Assembly (NCBI GenBank): GCA_944322745.1
Contig: CALUPV010000009.1
Location: 1 to 64,000 of the forward strand
Direction: 5' to 3'
Origin: Candidatus Gastranaerophilales bacterium
Lineage (GTDB): Bacteria; Cyanobacteriota; Vampirovibrionia; Gastranaerophilales; Gastranaerophilaceae
DNA length: 64,000 nucleotides
Shown: piece by piece, positions 63,518-64,000 of the stretch
How the letters are laid out: the number at the start of each line of letters is the position of its first letter
Numbering within the stretch: position 1 is the first letter of the stretch
Notes under the pieces: model-generated
The model's database searches: none
Told to the model about the DNA's origin: nothing
Seen by the model: the letters and a program-made list of their open reading frames with translations, nothing else
Translations under genes and position numbers: made by a program

Positions 63518-64000
63518 ATGCAAAATTCCAATAATTACTCATATATAAATAACAAAGTAATTAATATAAAATCAGAACTCCTTTTTAGAGAGGCAGAAGA
63601 CGATTTTTATTATTTCAACAAAATAAATAATGCGTACAAAAAACTTACTCAAGCAGTAAGACTAACGCCCACTCACTTAAAAAGTATTATTTTACTTGCT
63701 AATATTTGTTTCATAAAGGGCAAAATCAAAAAAGCTTTAAGCTTATATTCAATTGCAAAAAACATTTCACCAAATAATAGCAAAATAACAGCTGCAATTG
63801 CTAATTGCAATTATGTTTTAGGAAATTATTCACAAGCATTAATTTATATAGAAAAATCAATAAAAAAAGTTAGTTTTGAAAATTGTGAATTTTATTCACA
63901 GTTACTTGAAATAAAAATAAATATTCTGTTTGAGCAAAAAAAATACAAAGAAGCATACTCTACTTTTATCAATTTTAAGAATAATCTAAGGAAAATATCT
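63518..64000 (+). CDS. TPR-repeat protein, truncated by the window end
   Basis: The frame is open for 161 codons to the end of the window. TPR-type helices are visible: NNAYKKLTQAVRLTPTHLKSIILLANICFIKGKIKKALSLYSIAK, then ANCNYVLGNYSQALIYIEKSIKKVS. The likely start is ATG 63518 with an AGG close upstream; an in-frame ATG at 63485 would add 11 residues. There is no signal peptide in the visible part. The partner and role are unknown. Confidence 0.72.
   Translation, partial: MQNSNNYSYINNKVINIKSELLFREAEDDFYYFNKINNAYKKLTQAVRLTPTHLKSIILLANICFIKGKIKKALSLYSIAKNISPNNSKITAAIANCNYVLGNYSQALIYIEKSIKKVSFENCEFYSQLLEIKINILFEQKKYKEAYSTFINFKNNLRKIS

Overview
The window is an AT-rich, densely coded bacterial chromosome segment with about 63 protein genes on both strands. 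It contains no rRNA, tRNA, CRISPR array or insertion sequence that I can recognise. The gene content indicates an anaerobic or oxygen-sensitive host-associated bacterium with an outer membrane. The evidence is lipid A kinase LpxK, a heptosyltransferase-like enzyme, an Mla/MCE lipid transporter, anaerobic ribonucleotide reductase with its activase, and superoxide reductase. Several small alanine/lysine-rich membrane proteins, a DUF1822-like anti-sigma region and a GyrA with an unusual C-terminal box recall the non-photosynthetic sisters of Cyanobacteria (Vampirovibrionia/Melainabacteria, order Gastranaerophilales). That taxonomic call is inference from recognition, not from a search.

Layout. 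1-5.4 kb: end of an oligopeptide ABC ATPase, then an envelope operon (mlaE-mlaF-mlaD-lpxK-GT9). 5.5-7.1 kb: small accessory patch with a short HAD protein, two XRE regulators behind paired operator-like palindromes, and two small unknown genes sharing face-to-face promoters. 7.2-10.3 kb: a GspF/PilC protein, ZIP zinc transporter, acetyltransferase and phosphatase. 10.5-17.5 kb: gyrB, a TPR membrane protein, an intact GGDEF diguanylate cyclase and a TPR-lytic transglycosylase. 17.8-20.6 kb: nrdD-nrdG.

20.6-27.3 kb holds the most unusual locus: a three-gene operon encoding (in transcription order) a membrane protein with a cytoplasmic anti-sigma-type zinc finger and a periplasmic TonB-C-like domain, a sigma-70-like protein, and a triple-zinc-ribbon/P-loop ATPase/helical-repeat protein. 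It looks like an envelope-to-transcription signalling system.

27.5-34.5 kb: small membrane proteins, pheA, a phosphohexomutase, a uridine-kinase-like protein and miaA. 34.6-41.7 kb: a processive GT2, yidC with a large periplasmic insertion, queA, a polytopic glycosyltransferase and a degenerate HD-GYP protein. 41.7-48.3 kb (minus strand): superoxide reductase whose Shine-Dalgarno lies inside a perfect hairpin, PBP4-type dacB, an amidase, holB, holA, a ROK kinase and clpP. 48.4-50.4 kb: an unknown gene and a protein that appears to be the soluble half of FlhA fused to a DUF4177-like domain. 50.9-58.3 kb: adenine deaminase, a DUF2142 membrane protein, dtd, ridA and gyrA. 58.4-64 kb: a ParB-fold-like protein, uppS, rdgB, an XRE regulator, a large unknown membrane protein, rpsT, a probable rpoZ, a pair of imperfect direct repeats and the start of a TPR protein.

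Functionally, the window combines envelope building (lipid transport, lipid A, peptidoglycan carrier and hydrolases, polysaccharide synthesis, protein insertion) with several signalling layers (c-di-GMP synthesis, a probably catalytically dead c-di-GMP module, a sigma/anti-sigma system, XRE regulators) and scattered housekeeping genes.
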